Notes under the pieces: generated by a model
Databases searched by the model: none
Seen by the model: the letters and a program-made list of their open reading frames with translations, nothing else
Told to the model about the DNA's origin: nothing
Shown here: piece by piece, positions 1 through 9,155 of the stretch
How positions within the stretch are numbered: the stretch's first letter is position 1
How the letters are laid out: each line of letters starts with the position of its first letter
Made by a program: the position numbers and the translations under genes
Assembly: GCA_041392845.1 (NCBI GenBank)
Contig: JAWKLG010000012.1
Location: forward strand, 62,001 to 126,000
Length of the DNA stretch: 64,000 bases
Direction: 5' to 3'
DNA from: JAGQWW01 sp041392845
GTDB taxonomy: Bacteria; Bacteroidota; Bacteroidia; Chitinophagales; Saprospiraceae

Positions 1-1349
1 CTGGACGTAACTTTCGATTCAGGTTCTTTTTTTAAAAAAGAAATGGCCTTTTTAAAAATGGTTTTATAGAAATAGGGGATGTGTAATATTGGATTTAACG
101 GATTGACTCCTAATTTTTTATGTAAAAAAAACTGCATGGCTACAAAAGTGAGGATGTAGGTAGCAAGGGTTCCGTATGCTGCTCCAATGGTTCCAAATCC
201 CCAAATCAGGAAATAGTCTATAATTGCTAAAACTACGAGGCTGGCTGCAGTAAATAAAAAGTTTACCCTTGGCATTCCAATCGAATCCAGTACTGTACCA
301 AATTGTACTGCATAGGGCATGAAAAGCCCGAATAGGATGGTGATTCTTAAAATGGGCACAGCATCCAGGTATTGTGCGCCTGCGACAATCAAAATTGCCT
401 GTTTCGCAAAAATCAGGACGAATAAAATGATAGGAACCATGATGGATAAAATGGCGCCTACTGCTTTTTCATACAATTCTTTAATGGCGGTTTTTCCTTC
501 CAAAGCCCTCCGGGCACTTTGTGGGAATAAAATGGATGCCATTGAAAAGGTTGGTACATCCGAAAGGTTGGTAATTTTTATGGCAGCCTCATACAATGCC
601 ACACTTACCGGTCCGGCGATGGGAATTCTACCCAATAAAAATTTGTCTGTACTCTTAAAAAGTTGGGTGGCGGCATTGGTTCCAAAAACATAAATCCCAA
701 ATTGGAATAAACGGTTCATCCAATCAAAGTCTATGCTTTTGCTAAATCGTAGGAATTTTCTTGCAAAGAGATAAGCCACAACAGAACCTCCAAGGGCGGC
801 AATGATTTGAAAATAAGCCAAATCTTCCAAAGAAATATTTCCGTGACTAAAAAACAACCACAAAACAAAACTGAAAAACAAGCCCTGCCGTACAAAATTG
901 CTCCAAAAAATTCCTTTGAAATCAAGATTGGCTTGCTGGATGTAATTCATTTGAAAAAATGGAATCAGCGAGATATTTGTGAGCGCATATATTTTTAAAA
1001 GAATAGCCAATTCAGGCATTTTAAAAAAAGAAGCCGCCGGTGATGCAATAATCCATAGAAAACTTATGGTGACCGCAGTTATCAAAACATTTAGGACCAA
1101 AGATGCAGTCGAAATCTTTGCATAATCTTCTTTGGAAGCAGTTGATAAAAATTTCACCAGAGCATTTTGCAGTAATCCTATCCTGGCAACTTCTATGATG
1201 GCTGCTATGGTTAGAAAAATGGCCCAGGTACCGAAGGATTCCTTGCTTAGTGCTCTGAAAAGCAAGAATACAGCTCCAAAGGCGAAGAGCTGTACCGACA
1301 ACTTTTCAAGCAAACTAAGCGCTCCTGATTTTACCCAGTAATTTCTCAA
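1..1349 (-). CDS. Wzx-like polysaccharide flippase (partial, 3' end outside window)
   Basis: Multi-pass inner-membrane protein of the oligosaccharide flippase / MATE-like superfamily, expected to move lipid-linked sugar repeat units across the inner membrane. The reverse strand is open without a stop from 1349 to the window edge, and the C-terminus is missing. It reads LRNYWVKSGALSLLEKLSVQ at the N-terminus, followed by repeated hydrophobic segments. I chose a TTG start at 1349 because an in-frame stop lies a few codons upstream and the first in-frame ATG comes about 110 residues later, inside the membrane domain. The gene lies just downstream of a Wzc/GumC-like chain-length gene on the same strand, which supports an exopolysaccharide or capsule locus. 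Family assignment is good; the substrate is unknown. Confidence 0.8.
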   Translation of the reverse strand, partial: MRNYWVKSGALSLLEKLSVQLFAFGAVFLLFRALSKESFGTWAIFLTIAAIIEVARIGLLQNALVKFLSTASKEDYAKISTASLVLNVLITAVTISFLWIIASPAASFFKMPELAILLKIYALTNISLIPFFQMNYIQQANLDFKGIFWSNFVRQGLFFSFVLWLFFSHGNISLEDLAYFQIIAALGGSVVAYLFARKFLRFSKSIDFDWMNRLFQFGIYVFGTNAATQLFKSTDKFLLGRIPIAGPVSVALYEAAIKITNLSDVPTFSMASILFPQSARRALEGKTAIKELYEKAVGAILSIMVPIILFVLIFAKQAILIVAGAQYLDAVPILRITILFGLFMPYAVQFGTVLDSIGMPRVNFLFTAASLVVLAIIDYFLIWGFGTIGAAYGTLATYILTFVAMQFFLHKKLGVNPLNPILHIPYFYKTIFKKAISFLKKEPESKVTS

Positions 1350-1444
1350 GCCAAATGCATTTTAACCTTGTCTTTCAGACAAATATTTGTATCACCCAAA
1401 GGTGACGATCATTCAATTTTGCTTTGGTGAGTGAGTAGGCGTGA

Positions 1445-3655
1445 TTAAACCTGGTCTTGATTTTTAACCATGTTTAATACACTTCCTAAATATTTATTTT
1501 CCAGATGTTTCAAATAGGCAAGTGCTTCAGCATCTTTGCTTTCAACAGAGGATTTAGCTGAAAAGACGCCTATTACTTTGTCTGCCATTTGAGCCAACTC
1601 CCTGGTATCGGCATAATGATTTAATGCCGGACCTTCCAGGAAAATATAATCGTATTGTTGTTGATATTGGTATAGTATTCTGATAAAATCCTTGCCTGCC
1701 ATGGCTTCAGTAGGACTTAAATTGCCGCCAAAATTGGGCAAAACGTCGACGGTAGCCGGTAAAAATCCAGGACTTACAGGTAGAGGATTTTTATTAGAGT
1801 TGTTTGCGCTGTTTGAAATGCCACTTTCAAATGGAACCTGATCCGCTGCTATTGTTGCTAAGTTGGAAAGGGAATTGTTTCTAAAGTTGGTATCAATCAA
1901 CAAAACCCTTTTATGAGTAAGACTAAAAGCATAAGCCAGGGCCAGCATAAAAAAGGATTTACCTTCTCCCGGATTCAAACTACTCACCAGGAAAGTTTTT
2001 CCTCCGGAAGACTCCACCAGGAAACGGATCTTTCTTAAGGATTCGATAAAACTGGAGGTTTCATTTGAATTCAAATTTCCACTGAAGACCTGATTTAAAT
2101 CGGATTTTTTGAGTTTTAGCTGATTTAAGGAACCGAGTACTGATAATTGGGTCGCTTGTTCCAATTTATATGGGCTTGAAACTGACCGGTCAAAGAATGC
2201 AACAAGAAACAAAAAAAGAATTCCTAAAATACCTGTAGAAGCACCGGAAAAGGCAGACACTACTGCTTTGTGTGTTGCTTCCGGTTTGTCAGGCATTTGT
2301 GCCGGCTCCATTACAGAAAGTCTGGAATCAGGCTTTTTAGAAACCTGTTCTGCATCCTGAAGTTTGTTTACGAGGTCAAAATACTCCTTTCTTACAATCT
2401 CAATTTGCTGACCAAGATTTCCAACATAGGCATCGTTGGAGACAAGACTTTTTTGTCTCGACTTTAGTCGGCTGATTTCTTTATCCAGAGATTGAACGCC
2501 TTCTTTAGCTGTGCCAAGTGCCAATTCTTTTTCAAGACGTTTATCGAGCAATTCCCTGTTTCTTTTAACCACCTCATCTGCATCTTTGGTTTCATTGTTC
2601 GCTACTCGGTCTATCAATTTCTGACGATCTTCCCTTAATTTACTTATTTGGTTTTCTAAATCAGGGTCTTTTCTTCCTCCACTCACAAAAGCTTCATTCA
2701 ACCTGCGAATTTGCTCGGTTATTTGTTTTACATCTTCATTTAAAAATATTGAACTCGCGTAGTTGTCAGCATTTATCCTGGCGGTTTGTTTGATGTAATG
2801 GTTTAGATTATTGATGTTCGCCTCTAATGCCGGTATTTCTTTGTTGTACTGTTCCCTTAGGAGCTCGAGCTCTTTAAGTTGTCCAACAGTAGACTTTGCC
2901 TGTTCTTCCAGGTTTACCAGGTTTTGATTGGCATTGTAAAGGTTCAGTTTGCGGGTAAGGGTATCCAACTCCAGTTTCTTTTCCTTAACGAGACTGGAAT
3001 AGAAATTAACAGTTGAATTTTCTTCCGAATTCTGGGCATCCTTGTCCAGTTCCAGGATGTGTTTGCAAAAGGTCTTTACTACGAAATAGGATAAATCCGG
3101 TTTTTCTGAAGTGAATTCTATTTTAAGGTAATCTGTCTTTCCAATTCGTTGAACTTCAAGATTTTTTCGAATCGACTCATAATCGTATTTAAGCGATTTG
3201 GCCAGGTTGGCCAATAAGATCCTGTCACTGGGACTTAGGCTGTCACCCAATGGAAATTTTTGAGGGTCGATATTGTTGACGAAGCTTGCAATGGCATCAT
3301 TTTCAGGTCTTTCTTCATTTGCAGCAATACTTCTAAAGGGAACTTCTCCTTCTTGAGGATTTAAGTCATGGTACAACAAACTCTGGGTAAGCAATTGAAT
3401 GGAAGTACGACTTTGAATTCCTTCTTTCAAATTGTCAAATGCATTGTCAACCTGAAACTGTTGATAAAAAGGGTTGTCCTGAGAAAGTTTGGCCCCTTTG
3501 AATTCTATAATACCAGTTGAGAGGATTGCGTTGGATTTGTAAGTTTCAGGCAGACGGCTCATTAAGAGGAATGCGGCTACAGCACTCAGAATTGAGATGC
3601 TGATAAGTAACCATTTTTTCTGCCATATCAAATGCAGGAAATACCGAATATCCAT
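1445..3655 (-). CDS. Wzc/GumC-like exopolysaccharide chain-length protein with degenerate tyrosine-kinase domain
   Basis: Inner-membrane co-polymerase controlling polysaccharide chain length and export. Residues 1-40 carry a Wzz-type N-terminus with a membrane helix (about 15-33); residues 220-440 are a long periplasmic coiled coil; a second helix lies at 466-487. The cytoplasmic part resembles a BY-kinase: Walker A SSLNPGEGKS (558-567) and Walker A' VLLID (584-588). The Walker B position reads YIFLEGPAL instead of the usual IDTPP-type motif, and the C-terminus (KNQDQV) has no tyrosine cluster, so autokinase activity is doubtful. 736 aa is normal for Wzc fusions. It lies 95 bp upstream of the flippase and probably shares its operon. 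Confidence 0.88.
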   Translation of the reverse strand: MDIRYFLHLIWQKKWLLISISILSAVAAFLLMSRLPETYKSNAILSTGIIEFKGAKLSQDNPFYQQFQVDNAFDNLKEGIQSRTSIQLLTQSLLYHDLNPQEGEVPFRSIAANEERPENDAIASFVNNIDPQKFPLGDSLSPSDRILLANLAKSLKYDYESIRKNLEVQRIGKTDYLKIEFTSEKPDLSYFVVKTFCKHILELDKDAQNSEENSTVNFYSSLVKEKKLELDTLTRKLNLYNANQNLVNLEEQAKSTVGQLKELELLREQYNKEIPALEANINNLNHYIKQTARINADNYASSIFLNEDVKQITEQIRRLNEAFVSGGRKDPDLENQISKLREDRQKLIDRVANNETKDADEVVKRNRELLDKRLEKELALGTAKEGVQSLDKEISRLKSRQKSLVSNDAYVGNLGQQIEIVRKEYFDLVNKLQDAEQVSKKPDSRLSVMEPAQMPDKPEATHKAVVSAFSGASTGILGILFLFLVAFFDRSVSSPYKLEQATQLSVLGSLNQLKLKKSDLNQVFSGNLNSNETSSFIESLRKIRFLVESSGGKTFLVSSLNPGEGKSFFMLALAYAFSLTHKRVLLIDTNFRNNSLSNLATIAADQVPFESGISNSANNSNKNPLPVSPGFLPATVDVLPNFGGNLSPTEAMAGKDFIRILYQYQQQYDYIFLEGPALNHYADTRELAQMADKVIGVFSAKSSVESKDAEALAYLKHLENKYLGSVLNMVKNQDQV

Positions 3656-3862
3656 TCCGAATTCGTGTTTTTCAGTAGTGTTTGTTTTTTAATGCAAGAT
3701 TCATACAAGCCAGGCTTGCAGAATACAAGTTAATAAGGGGGAAATTTTTCAGAAAGGAATCCTGAAAGGGGGGAGGCTTCCGTCTTTAAGTGTGTAAAAA
3801 TCGTCTTAAATGACCGATAATGAAAGTAATGTACCCGAATTTAATTGAAAATACCCAATTCT

Positions 3863-3928
3863 TGGGGCTGGGTGCTAGGTACTGGGTTCTGGGTTCTGGG
3901 TTCTGGGTGCTAGGTTCTGGGTACGTGG
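3863..3928. repeat. heptad tandem array (GGGTTCT/GGGTGCT/AGGTACT units)
   Basis: About nine consecutive 7-bp units with only 1-3 differences between neighbours. It lies in the 336-bp gap between the hydrolase/OsmC gene and the Wzc-like gene. No gene is supported in this gap; apparent reading frames there are repeat translations. Confidence 0.85.
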
Positions 3929-3957
3929 GAGAAAAGGGATGGACTTTGATACACAAA

Positions 3958-3992
3958 CCGCATCCCGCACTTCGCATCGCGCATTTCGCGTT
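3958..3992. repeat. heptad tandem array (CCGCATC/TCGCATC units) abutting a stop codon
   Basis: Five 7-bp units: CCGCATC, CCGCACT, TCGCATC, GCGCATT, TCGCGTT. The array touches the minus-strand stop codon (3992-3994) of the hydrolase/OsmC gene. Confidence 0.75.
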
Positions 3993-5194
3993 TACCCCAT
4001 CCTTGTTTTTACCTCTATATTTCCTTCCAGCGTTTTGTGGACGGGGCATTTGTTGGCAATTTCAAGGAGTTTGAGTTTTTGGTCGGCATCCAGGTCACCT
4101 TCGACTTCAATTACCCTGTCGAAAATGTCAATTTTGTTGGCGGGTTTATCGGGTTCCATCATGTCTTCAGTGTAATCTTTATAATGTTCGACATGAACTA
4201 CCACCTCCTTTAAATCCCATTTTTTTCTCCGGGCATACATTTGTAATGTCATAGCCGTACAAGTACCTAAGCCGGAACTAACCAATTCGTAAGGGGAGGG
4301 GCCCAGGTCATTTCCACCAACAGATTCAGGTTCATCAGCTACCAGTTGATGGTGTCGAACCATGACTTCTGTGGTGAATCCTTTTGAGCCAAGGCGTACT
4401 GCGACTTCCTTAGGAGGTTTAGTTTCTTTTTGTTTTGGAATGGAAATATACCTTTTAGACCAGGCTGCAATTGTTTCTCCTACATAAACTGCGTCATCTT
4501 TATTGGTCAAAAGGTGATTGGCACCATCCAAAGAAATAAAACTTTTGGGATGAAAGGCTGAAGTATAAATCTTTCTGGCATTGTCAATTTCTACAATTTC
4601 ATCCTGCGGTGAGTGCATGATGAGCAAGGCAATCCGGGAATTGTGAAGAATATCTTCCAATTTTTGAGATTCAATATCTTCCAGGAATTGTTTTTTAATG
4701 GAAAAGGAACGACCGGCAATTTCAACCGTGGCCTTTCCTTTTTCCTTAATTTCCTCTTCTTTTTCTTTTAAAAGATGATTTACATGGCCGGGGTCAAAAG
4801 GAGCACCTATGGTAACTATTGCCTTGATTGATTCCAAACTGGCAGAAGCTGATACCACAGCTGCACCTCCCAAAGAATGGCCAATTAACATGGTAGGAGC
4901 TGTATAATTATCTTCCAAAAATCCTGCGGCAGCAATCAGGTCTTGTACATTGGATGAAAAATTGGTTTCAGCAAATTCACCTTCACTCTCGCCTAATCCT
5001 GTAAAGTCAAAACTTAAGACTGCTATCCCGGCCTGATTAAGTGTCCGTGATATATTTCTAATGGCATTTAAATTCTTGGAACAGGTGAAGCAATGTGCAA
5101 AAAGCGCAAAGGTATGTGGTGCCTGATTAACCGGCATTTCAAGTATCCCGGTAAGCTTCTCTCCTTCCAGATTGGCAAAGGTGACTTTCTCCAT
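3992..5194 (-). CDS. alpha/beta-hydrolase-OsmC fusion protein
   Basis: Two-domain cytoplasmic protein, 400 aa. Residues 1-250 form an alpha/beta hydrolase with nucleophile motif GHSLGG (Ser107), probable acid Asp198 (HSPQDEI) and His227 (GANHLL). Residues 265-400 form an OsmC-type peroxidase domain with both reactive cysteines, Cys312 (GTCTAMT) and Cys383 (NKCPVHKTL), and the conserved PYEL segment. The OsmC half is expected to reduce organic hydroperoxides; the hydrolase substrate is unknown. This fusion architecture is known in many bacteria. All catalytic residues are present, so both domains are probably active. Confidence 0.9.
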   Translation of the reverse strand: MEKVTFANLEGEKLTGILEMPVNQAPHTFALFAHCFTCSKNLNAIRNISRTLNQAGIAVLSFDFTGLGESEGEFAETNFSSNVQDLIAAAGFLEDNYTAPTMLIGHSLGGAAVVSASASLESIKAIVTIGAPFDPGHVNHLLKEKEEEIKEKGKATVEIAGRSFSIKKQFLEDIESQKLEDILHNSRIALLIMHSPQDEIVEIDNARKIYTSAFHPKSFISLDGANHLLTNKDDAVYVGETIAAWSKRYISIPKQKETKPPKEVAVRLGSKGFTTEVMVRHHQLVADEPESVGGNDLGPSPYELVSSGLGTCTAMTLQMYARRKKWDLKEVVVHVEHYKDYTEDMMEPDKPANKIDIFDRVIEVEGDLDADQKLKLLEIANKCPVHKTLEGNIEVKTRMG

Positions 5195-5360
5195 CTTTTT
5201 TTGTTTAAGATGCTAATCTAACAGAAAAATGGGAGAGCTTGTTTGTATTGGAAATTAGGAAGGTCGCGATTACGACCCTTGATTGGATCTCAACAGCACT
5301 AAAACTAACAATCTTATAGGTGGAAATAACAAAAATGAAAAAACTCACTCATTCACAATC

Positions 5361-5440
5361 AACCCCTCAACCCCTCAACCCTTCAATCCTCCAACCCTTC
5401 AATCCCTCAATCCTTCAACCCTTCAATCCTTCAACCCTTA
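5361..5440. repeat. period-8 tandem array (CAACCCTT/CAATCCTT units)
   Basis: About ten 8-bp units alternating CAACCCTT, CAATCCCT, CAATCCTC and CAATCCTT. It lies directly beyond the 3' end of tRNA-Leu and its T-run on the minus strand. No gene is supported between 5195 and 5445. Confidence 0.85.
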
Positions 5441-5445
5441 AAAAG

Positions 5446-5529
5446 TGCCCAGAACAGGATTCGAACCTGCACACCCTTGCGAGCACCAGCCCCTCAAGCT
5501 GGCGTGTCTACCAATTCCACCATCTGGGC
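5446..5529 (-). tRNA. tRNA-Leu (anticodon GAG)
   Basis: 84-nt class II tRNA. The acceptor stem GCCCAGA (5529-5523) pairs with TCTGGGC (5453-5447), followed by discriminator A. The anticodon stem is CCAGC/GCTGG with loop TTGAGGG, giving anticodon GAG, which reads CUC and CUU. A long variable arm and T-arm GGTTCGAATCC are visible. CCA is not encoded. A short T-run follows the 3' end, then the period-8 repeat array. Confidence 0.95.
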
Positions 5530-5836
5530 AGGAATTTGCGGCGGCAAATATAAACCAAATTTAGATTCTGCCAATCGAACTATTTAAAATCGCCGATACA
5601 GTGATAAAAATATTGATGTATGAAAAAATGTCACATTTGTTTTGCCGCAACCTGGTCATTATTGTACAATTTTTAGAGTCCTAAACCGCTTTCTATTTCA
5701 AATCGACCGTTTCCTAAATAGATATGACCAGTCTAAAATCCTGATGATTTCCAATCAATTTTCCTCTTAGGTTTGCCTCTGTAAGTAATCAGTCACACAA
5801 ATTTTGAGAGTGTGAAACATATACGCAAAAAATCCA

Positions 5837-5844
5837 TATATTTG
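5837..5844 (+). promoter_or_regulatory. -7 box TATATTTG upstream of the 40-aa peptide gene
   Basis: Matches the Bacteroidota -7 consensus TAnnTTTG. It implies a start near 5850 and a leader of about 65 nt before the ATG at 5917. I do not see a convincing -33 TTTG at the standard spacing. The rest of 5530-5916 holds nothing else I can identify. Confidence 0.45.
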
Positions 5845-5916
5845 TTTAGTTGCTGATTATTTAAATATTTAATTCCCAAATCCAGAACATATTACAAACT
5901 TTTTACAATTCACACT

Positions 5917-6039
5917 ATGAAGCTTTTTATCATTTTGTCAATCGCATTGGTGATCGTTTCTTTCATTTCTACCATTGGCGCAAGCCCTGTAACCGAAACC
6001 GGAAGTGATAACCAGAGAAACATGAAAAAAAGTTCCTAA
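5917..6039 (+). CDS. small secreted or membrane peptide (40 aa)
   Basis: Short reading frame: a Lys near the N-terminus, a 15-residue hydrophobic core (LFIILSIALVIVSF), then a polar tail (SPVTETGSDNQRN, ending MKKSS). This looks like a signal peptide or single membrane anchor with a mature segment of about 16-18 residues. Independent support for expression comes from a TAnnTTTG box 73 bp upstream and a perfect 10-bp-stem terminator 120 bp downstream. I do not recognise a family and no function can be given. Confidence 0.55.
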   Translation: MKLFIILSIALVIVSFISTIGASPVTETGSDNQRNMKKSS

Positions 6040-6160
6040 GAACTCGTTTGACTCACTACTATTTTTTATCCCTGAACATCAAATCCCAAAACCGATTAAA
6101 ATTTGACTCCGCTTTTGCGGAAATGAATACGGACTTTTAGAGATAGAACCATTGCTTCTT

Positions 6161-6192
6161 GCCGGATTGTTGAGGGACAATCCGGCTTTCTA
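6161..6192 (+). terminator. rho-independent terminator after the 40-aa peptide gene
   Basis: Perfect 10-bp inverted repeat GCCGGATTGT / ACAATCCGGC with loop TGAGGG, followed by TTTCTAATTTTT. Confidence 0.8.
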
Positions 6193-6270
6193 ATTTTTAT
6201 AGAAATCAAAAAGACCTTCGTTCTCAAAACAAATTACCACGGCTAAATTCCCTTTACACCCAATTCAAGT

Positions 6271-6312
6271 CGCAAACCGCAAACCGCAAACCGTAAATCG
6301 TAAATCGTAAAT
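6271..6312. repeat. heptad tandem array (CGCAAAC/CGTAAAT units)
   Basis: Six 7-bp units: three CGCAAAC then three CGTAAAT. It lies about 12 bp beyond the minus-strand stop of the gene at 6324. Confidence 0.9.
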
Positions 6313-6323
6313 AGATCTTTCTC

Positions 6324-6863
6324 CTATTCCCTCGGCAACCACCATCCTAACCAGGCACCGACCAATCCCCATTGCACTGCAGTATCTACGATGTATCCCC
6401 AGGTTGGCGTTTCAAACCAAATACTATTGAGGTAGGGTATGGTTAAATATCCAACGAAGCCAACACAGAGTGATCCTATAAAAATTGGAGAGAATCTTAA
6501 TTCTGAAGATTTCATAAAGACCCAAATCAGTAAATAGACTGCCAACCAGTCAATAACTAGTCCCCTAAACATGTTCATACCCATATCTGCTTCAAATGAC
6601 TTGTGATAAGAAACCTGAGCCCAGGGCTGGCCGATAACTTCTTCCATTAAGGACTGAGCATCCTCATTACTGGTTCCAGGAGGAACGGTAGGAAGAAAAT
6701 AATGGCCTTCCTGCAAATTTTCGCCTAGACACTCGAGAATGATATCCTGATTTTCAGTGTACTGCTGTTCAGAGCCGTGGATGTTGAGCGCTGACCAGGA
6801 CAAAAACTGCCAGATAAAAATGATGAGACCTCCTACCAGTGTACCAATTAATGCCTTTTTCAT
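6324..6863 (-). CDS. predicted membrane protein of unknown function (179 aa)
   Basis: Four probable membrane helices: one at the N-terminus (LIGTLVGGLIIFIWQFLSW), a roughly 75-residue periplasmic loop, then three helices ending in a Trp-rich segment (GAWLGWWLPRE). I placed the start at the internal Met (6863), where MKK leads straight into the first helix, rather than at the longer form starting at 6944, which adds 27 atypical residues. The neighbours are a small peptide gene and a divergently transcribed sugar transporter. I do not recognise the family. Confidence 0.7.
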   Translation of the reverse strand: MKKALIGTLVGGLIIFIWQFLSWSALNIHGSEQQYTENQDIILECLGENLQEGHYFLPTVPPGTSNEDAQSLMEEVIGQPWAQVSYHKSFEADMGMNMFRGLVIDWLAVYLLIWVFMKSSELRFSPIFIGSLCVGFVGYLTIPYLNSIWFETPTWGYIVDTAVQWGLVGAWLGWWLPRE

Positions 6864-7100
6864 GAGGATAGAGTTTTTCGTTTGTAAATAGGTGATAAAG
6901 AACTGTGTAATATATTGAAAATTAGTTATTTGTATGGGTTGCAATTCAAAGAATTCAATAAAGATGTTTTATTAGCTTGATTTTAAATGAATTACAGAGT
7001 CACCGTTCATAAAAGTTTTAAGTCCTAAATATTCCGGTTTAAAACCTCAAAATATTTCTATTTTGGAGCCTTATTTTACAAAACGAACAACCGAAAATAA

Positions 7101-8432
7101 ATGAATACCAAGAATAATCTATTCTTTTGGTCTTTGGTGGTTGCACTTGCTGGTTTTTTATTTGGTTTCGATACAGCAGTAATCTCCGGAGCTGATAAAC
7201 CCATCCAACAATTGTGGAATACTTCGGCCCTTTTTCATGGGACGTTCATTATGTCCATGGCCTTGTGGGGTACGGTCGTTGGAGCACTTTCAGGTGGAGT
7301 AATCATAGATAAATTTGGACGTAAAAAGACTTTGATTTGGATTGGAGTTTTGTATCTGGTGTCAGCCCTTGGTTCGGCATTGGCTCCTGATCCTTACACC
7401 TTTTCAGCTTTAAGATTTATTGGTGGACTGGGCGTAGGTGCTTCATCGATTGCTGCCCCTGCTTATATAGCAGAAATTTCCACTCCGGAAAGACGTGGAA
7501 ATCTGGTTGCCTTATATCAATTCAATATTGTGCTAGGTATTTTGATTGCCTTTCTTTCCAATTACCTTTTGGAGGGAATCGGGGCCAATTCCTGGAGGTG
7601 GATGCTGGGTGTAGAAGCTATTCCGGCATTTTTGTACCTGGTGATGATTTTTAGGGTGCCAAGAAGCCCGCGTTGGTTGATTTCTCATAAAAATTTAGTG
7701 GAAGAAGCTCGTGGTATTTTAATGCGGTTGGGACATAGTGATCCTGATAAGGAGGTGTTGGCAATCCAGGAAGCAGACAAAATCAGCAGCAACAAACCTT
7801 TATTTAGCGGGCGGTACAATTTTGCCCTAACCCTGGCATTTCTGGTTGCTTTTTTCAATCAGGTTTCCGGTATCAATTTCGTCATTTATTATGCGCCTCG
7901 TATTTTTGAAGCGGCAGGTTTGGGTACTGATATCGCATTATTATCAACAACCGGAATCGGAGTTGTTAATTTAATTTTCACCCTGGTAGGAATGGCCTTG
8001 ATTGATAAATTGGGTCGCAAGCAACTCATTATTTACGGGTCTATTGGATATATAGTGTCATTGGTCGTAGTTGCCTGGAGCTTTTATTCGGGTGTCGGAG
8101 GAAATTTGACCATCGCATTTATATTTCTGTTTATTGCCAGTCATGCTGCCGGGCAAGGTGCAGTTATCTGGGTTTTTATTTCAGAAATTTTTCCAAACGA
8201 TGTAAGAGGAAAAGGCCAATCCTTTGGCTGCGGAACGCATTGGGTTTTTGCGGCATTGATTACCTTAGTTACTTTGCATTTTATGGATATGTTTGGCAAT
8301 AACCCTTGGCCGTTGTTTGCATTTTTTGCAGTTATGATGGTATTTCAATTGCTCTTTGCATTGTTTATGATGCCGGAAACAAAGGGAGTCTCTTTAGAAG
8401 AACTTGAAAAGAAAATTTTAAAAGAAAAATAA
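7101..8432 (+). CDS. sugar porter family MFS transporter (sugar:H+ symporter)
   Basis: Inner-membrane major-facilitator protein of the sugar porter family (XylE/GLUT-like), 443 aa, about 12 helices. Family signatures are in order: GFLFGFDTAVISG in helix 1, DKFGRKK in the 2-3 loop, PERRG in the 4-5 loop, PRSPRWL before the central loop, QVSGINFVIYYAP in helix 7, DKLGRKQ in the 8-9 loop, and PETKGVSLEELE at the C-terminus. It should import a hexose or pentose by proton symport; the exact sugar cannot be read from sequence. It leads a same-strand run with the genes at 8472 and 9145. Confidence 0.93.
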   Translation: MNTKNNLFFWSLVVALAGFLFGFDTAVISGADKPIQQLWNTSALFHGTFIMSMALWGTVVGALSGGVIIDKFGRKKTLIWIGVLYLVSALGSALAPDPYTFSALRFIGGLGVGASSIAAPAYIAEISTPERRGNLVALYQFNIVLGILIAFLSNYLLEGIGANSWRWMLGVEAIPAFLYLVMIFRVPRSPRWLISHKNLVEEARGILMRLGHSDPDKEVLAIQEADKISSNKPLFSGRYNFALTLAFLVAFFNQVSGINFVIYYAPRIFEAAGLGTDIALLSTTGIGVVNLIFTLVGMALIDKLGRKQLIIYGSIGYIVSLVVVAWSFYSGVGGNLTIAFIFLFIASHAAGQGAVIWVFISEIFPNDVRGKGQSFGCGTHWVFAALITLVTLHFMDMFGNNPWPLFAFFAVMMVFQLLFALFMMPETKGVSLEELEKKILKEK

Positions 8433-8471
8433 ATTCCTAAACCTGCCAGCAGGGTAGTGTGTTGATCGATT

Positions 8472-9155
8472 ATGGAGCAAAAAAATTGGGCAAGTTCAAA
8501 TTTCTGGTACTTAATTGGAGCCATGTTTTTGGGTTTCATCCTGATTAGGTTTGTTCCGGTAGGCCGCTTTTTTTTACTTGGACTGATTTTCCTGCTTCCG
8601 GTTGTTGGCTTGGTTTATTTTTTAAAAAATAGATTTGAAAAAAGAAAGGACTTTAAGGCAGACAGACCCGAAGAAAAGAAAGCCCTAATACTCAGGAAGG
8701 AGCAATGTGATTTATCTATATTAAGTCTCAAATCTGAACTTGAAAATATTGACAACAGTATAGCAGAGTTGCAAGCAGAATTGGTGAAGCCGGAAGCCAT
8801 TCCCCTGGCTACCCGACAAAAGACGGAACAACTGCTTAATTCTTTTCTGGAGGAAAAAGAATTGCGGCTTGCAAAAATCCGGTTTTACCAATCTTGCAAA
8901 GAAAAACTGGAAATGCTGGATCGAAACCATACGCTTACCCTCGCTTTAAAAGAAAAAGTCAATCAGTTAAAACAACTGAAAGAAAGCCATTATGAAGATT
9001 TGGCAGAAATGGAATCCCTTCGCTCTGATCTCAGTTTTCAGCAAGGTTTTTTTGAATCCCTTGACCAATTGTCGCTTAGGGTTTTAAATACGGAGTCCAT
9101 TGGAGATACTGAAGTTTTGCACAAGGAATTGGAAAAAATGGTCAATGAGATTTAA
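8472..9155 (+). CDS. membrane-anchored coiled-coil protein of unknown function
   Basis: 227 aa. Two closely spaced hydrophobic helices (about residues 10-28 and 33-51) are followed by a basic stretch and roughly 160 residues of heptad-rich, charged helix (repeated Leu/Glu/Lys/Gln), consistent with a cytoplasmic coiled coil. No catalytic motif is visible. Its 3' end overlaps the start of the next gene by 11 bp, so the two are probably translated together. Confidence 0.75.
   Translation: MEQKNWASSNFWYLIGAMFLGFILIRFVPVGRFFLLGLIFLLPVVGLVYFLKNRFEKRKDFKADRPEEKKALILRKEQCDLSILSLKSELENIDNSIAELQAELVKPEAIPLATRQKTEQLLNSFLEEKELRLAKIRFYQSCKEKLEMLDRNHTLTLALKEKVNQLKQLKESHYEDLAEMESLRSDLSFQQGFFESLDQLSLRVLNTESIGDTEVLHKELEKMVNEI

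Noticed and set aside
319..693. 124-aa plus-strand frame at the window start
   Set aside because: Antisense to the flippase gene, which has clear membrane-protein composition.
3786..4074. Frames on both strands in the gap before the hydrolase/OsmC gene
   Set aside because: They consist of translated heptad arrays.
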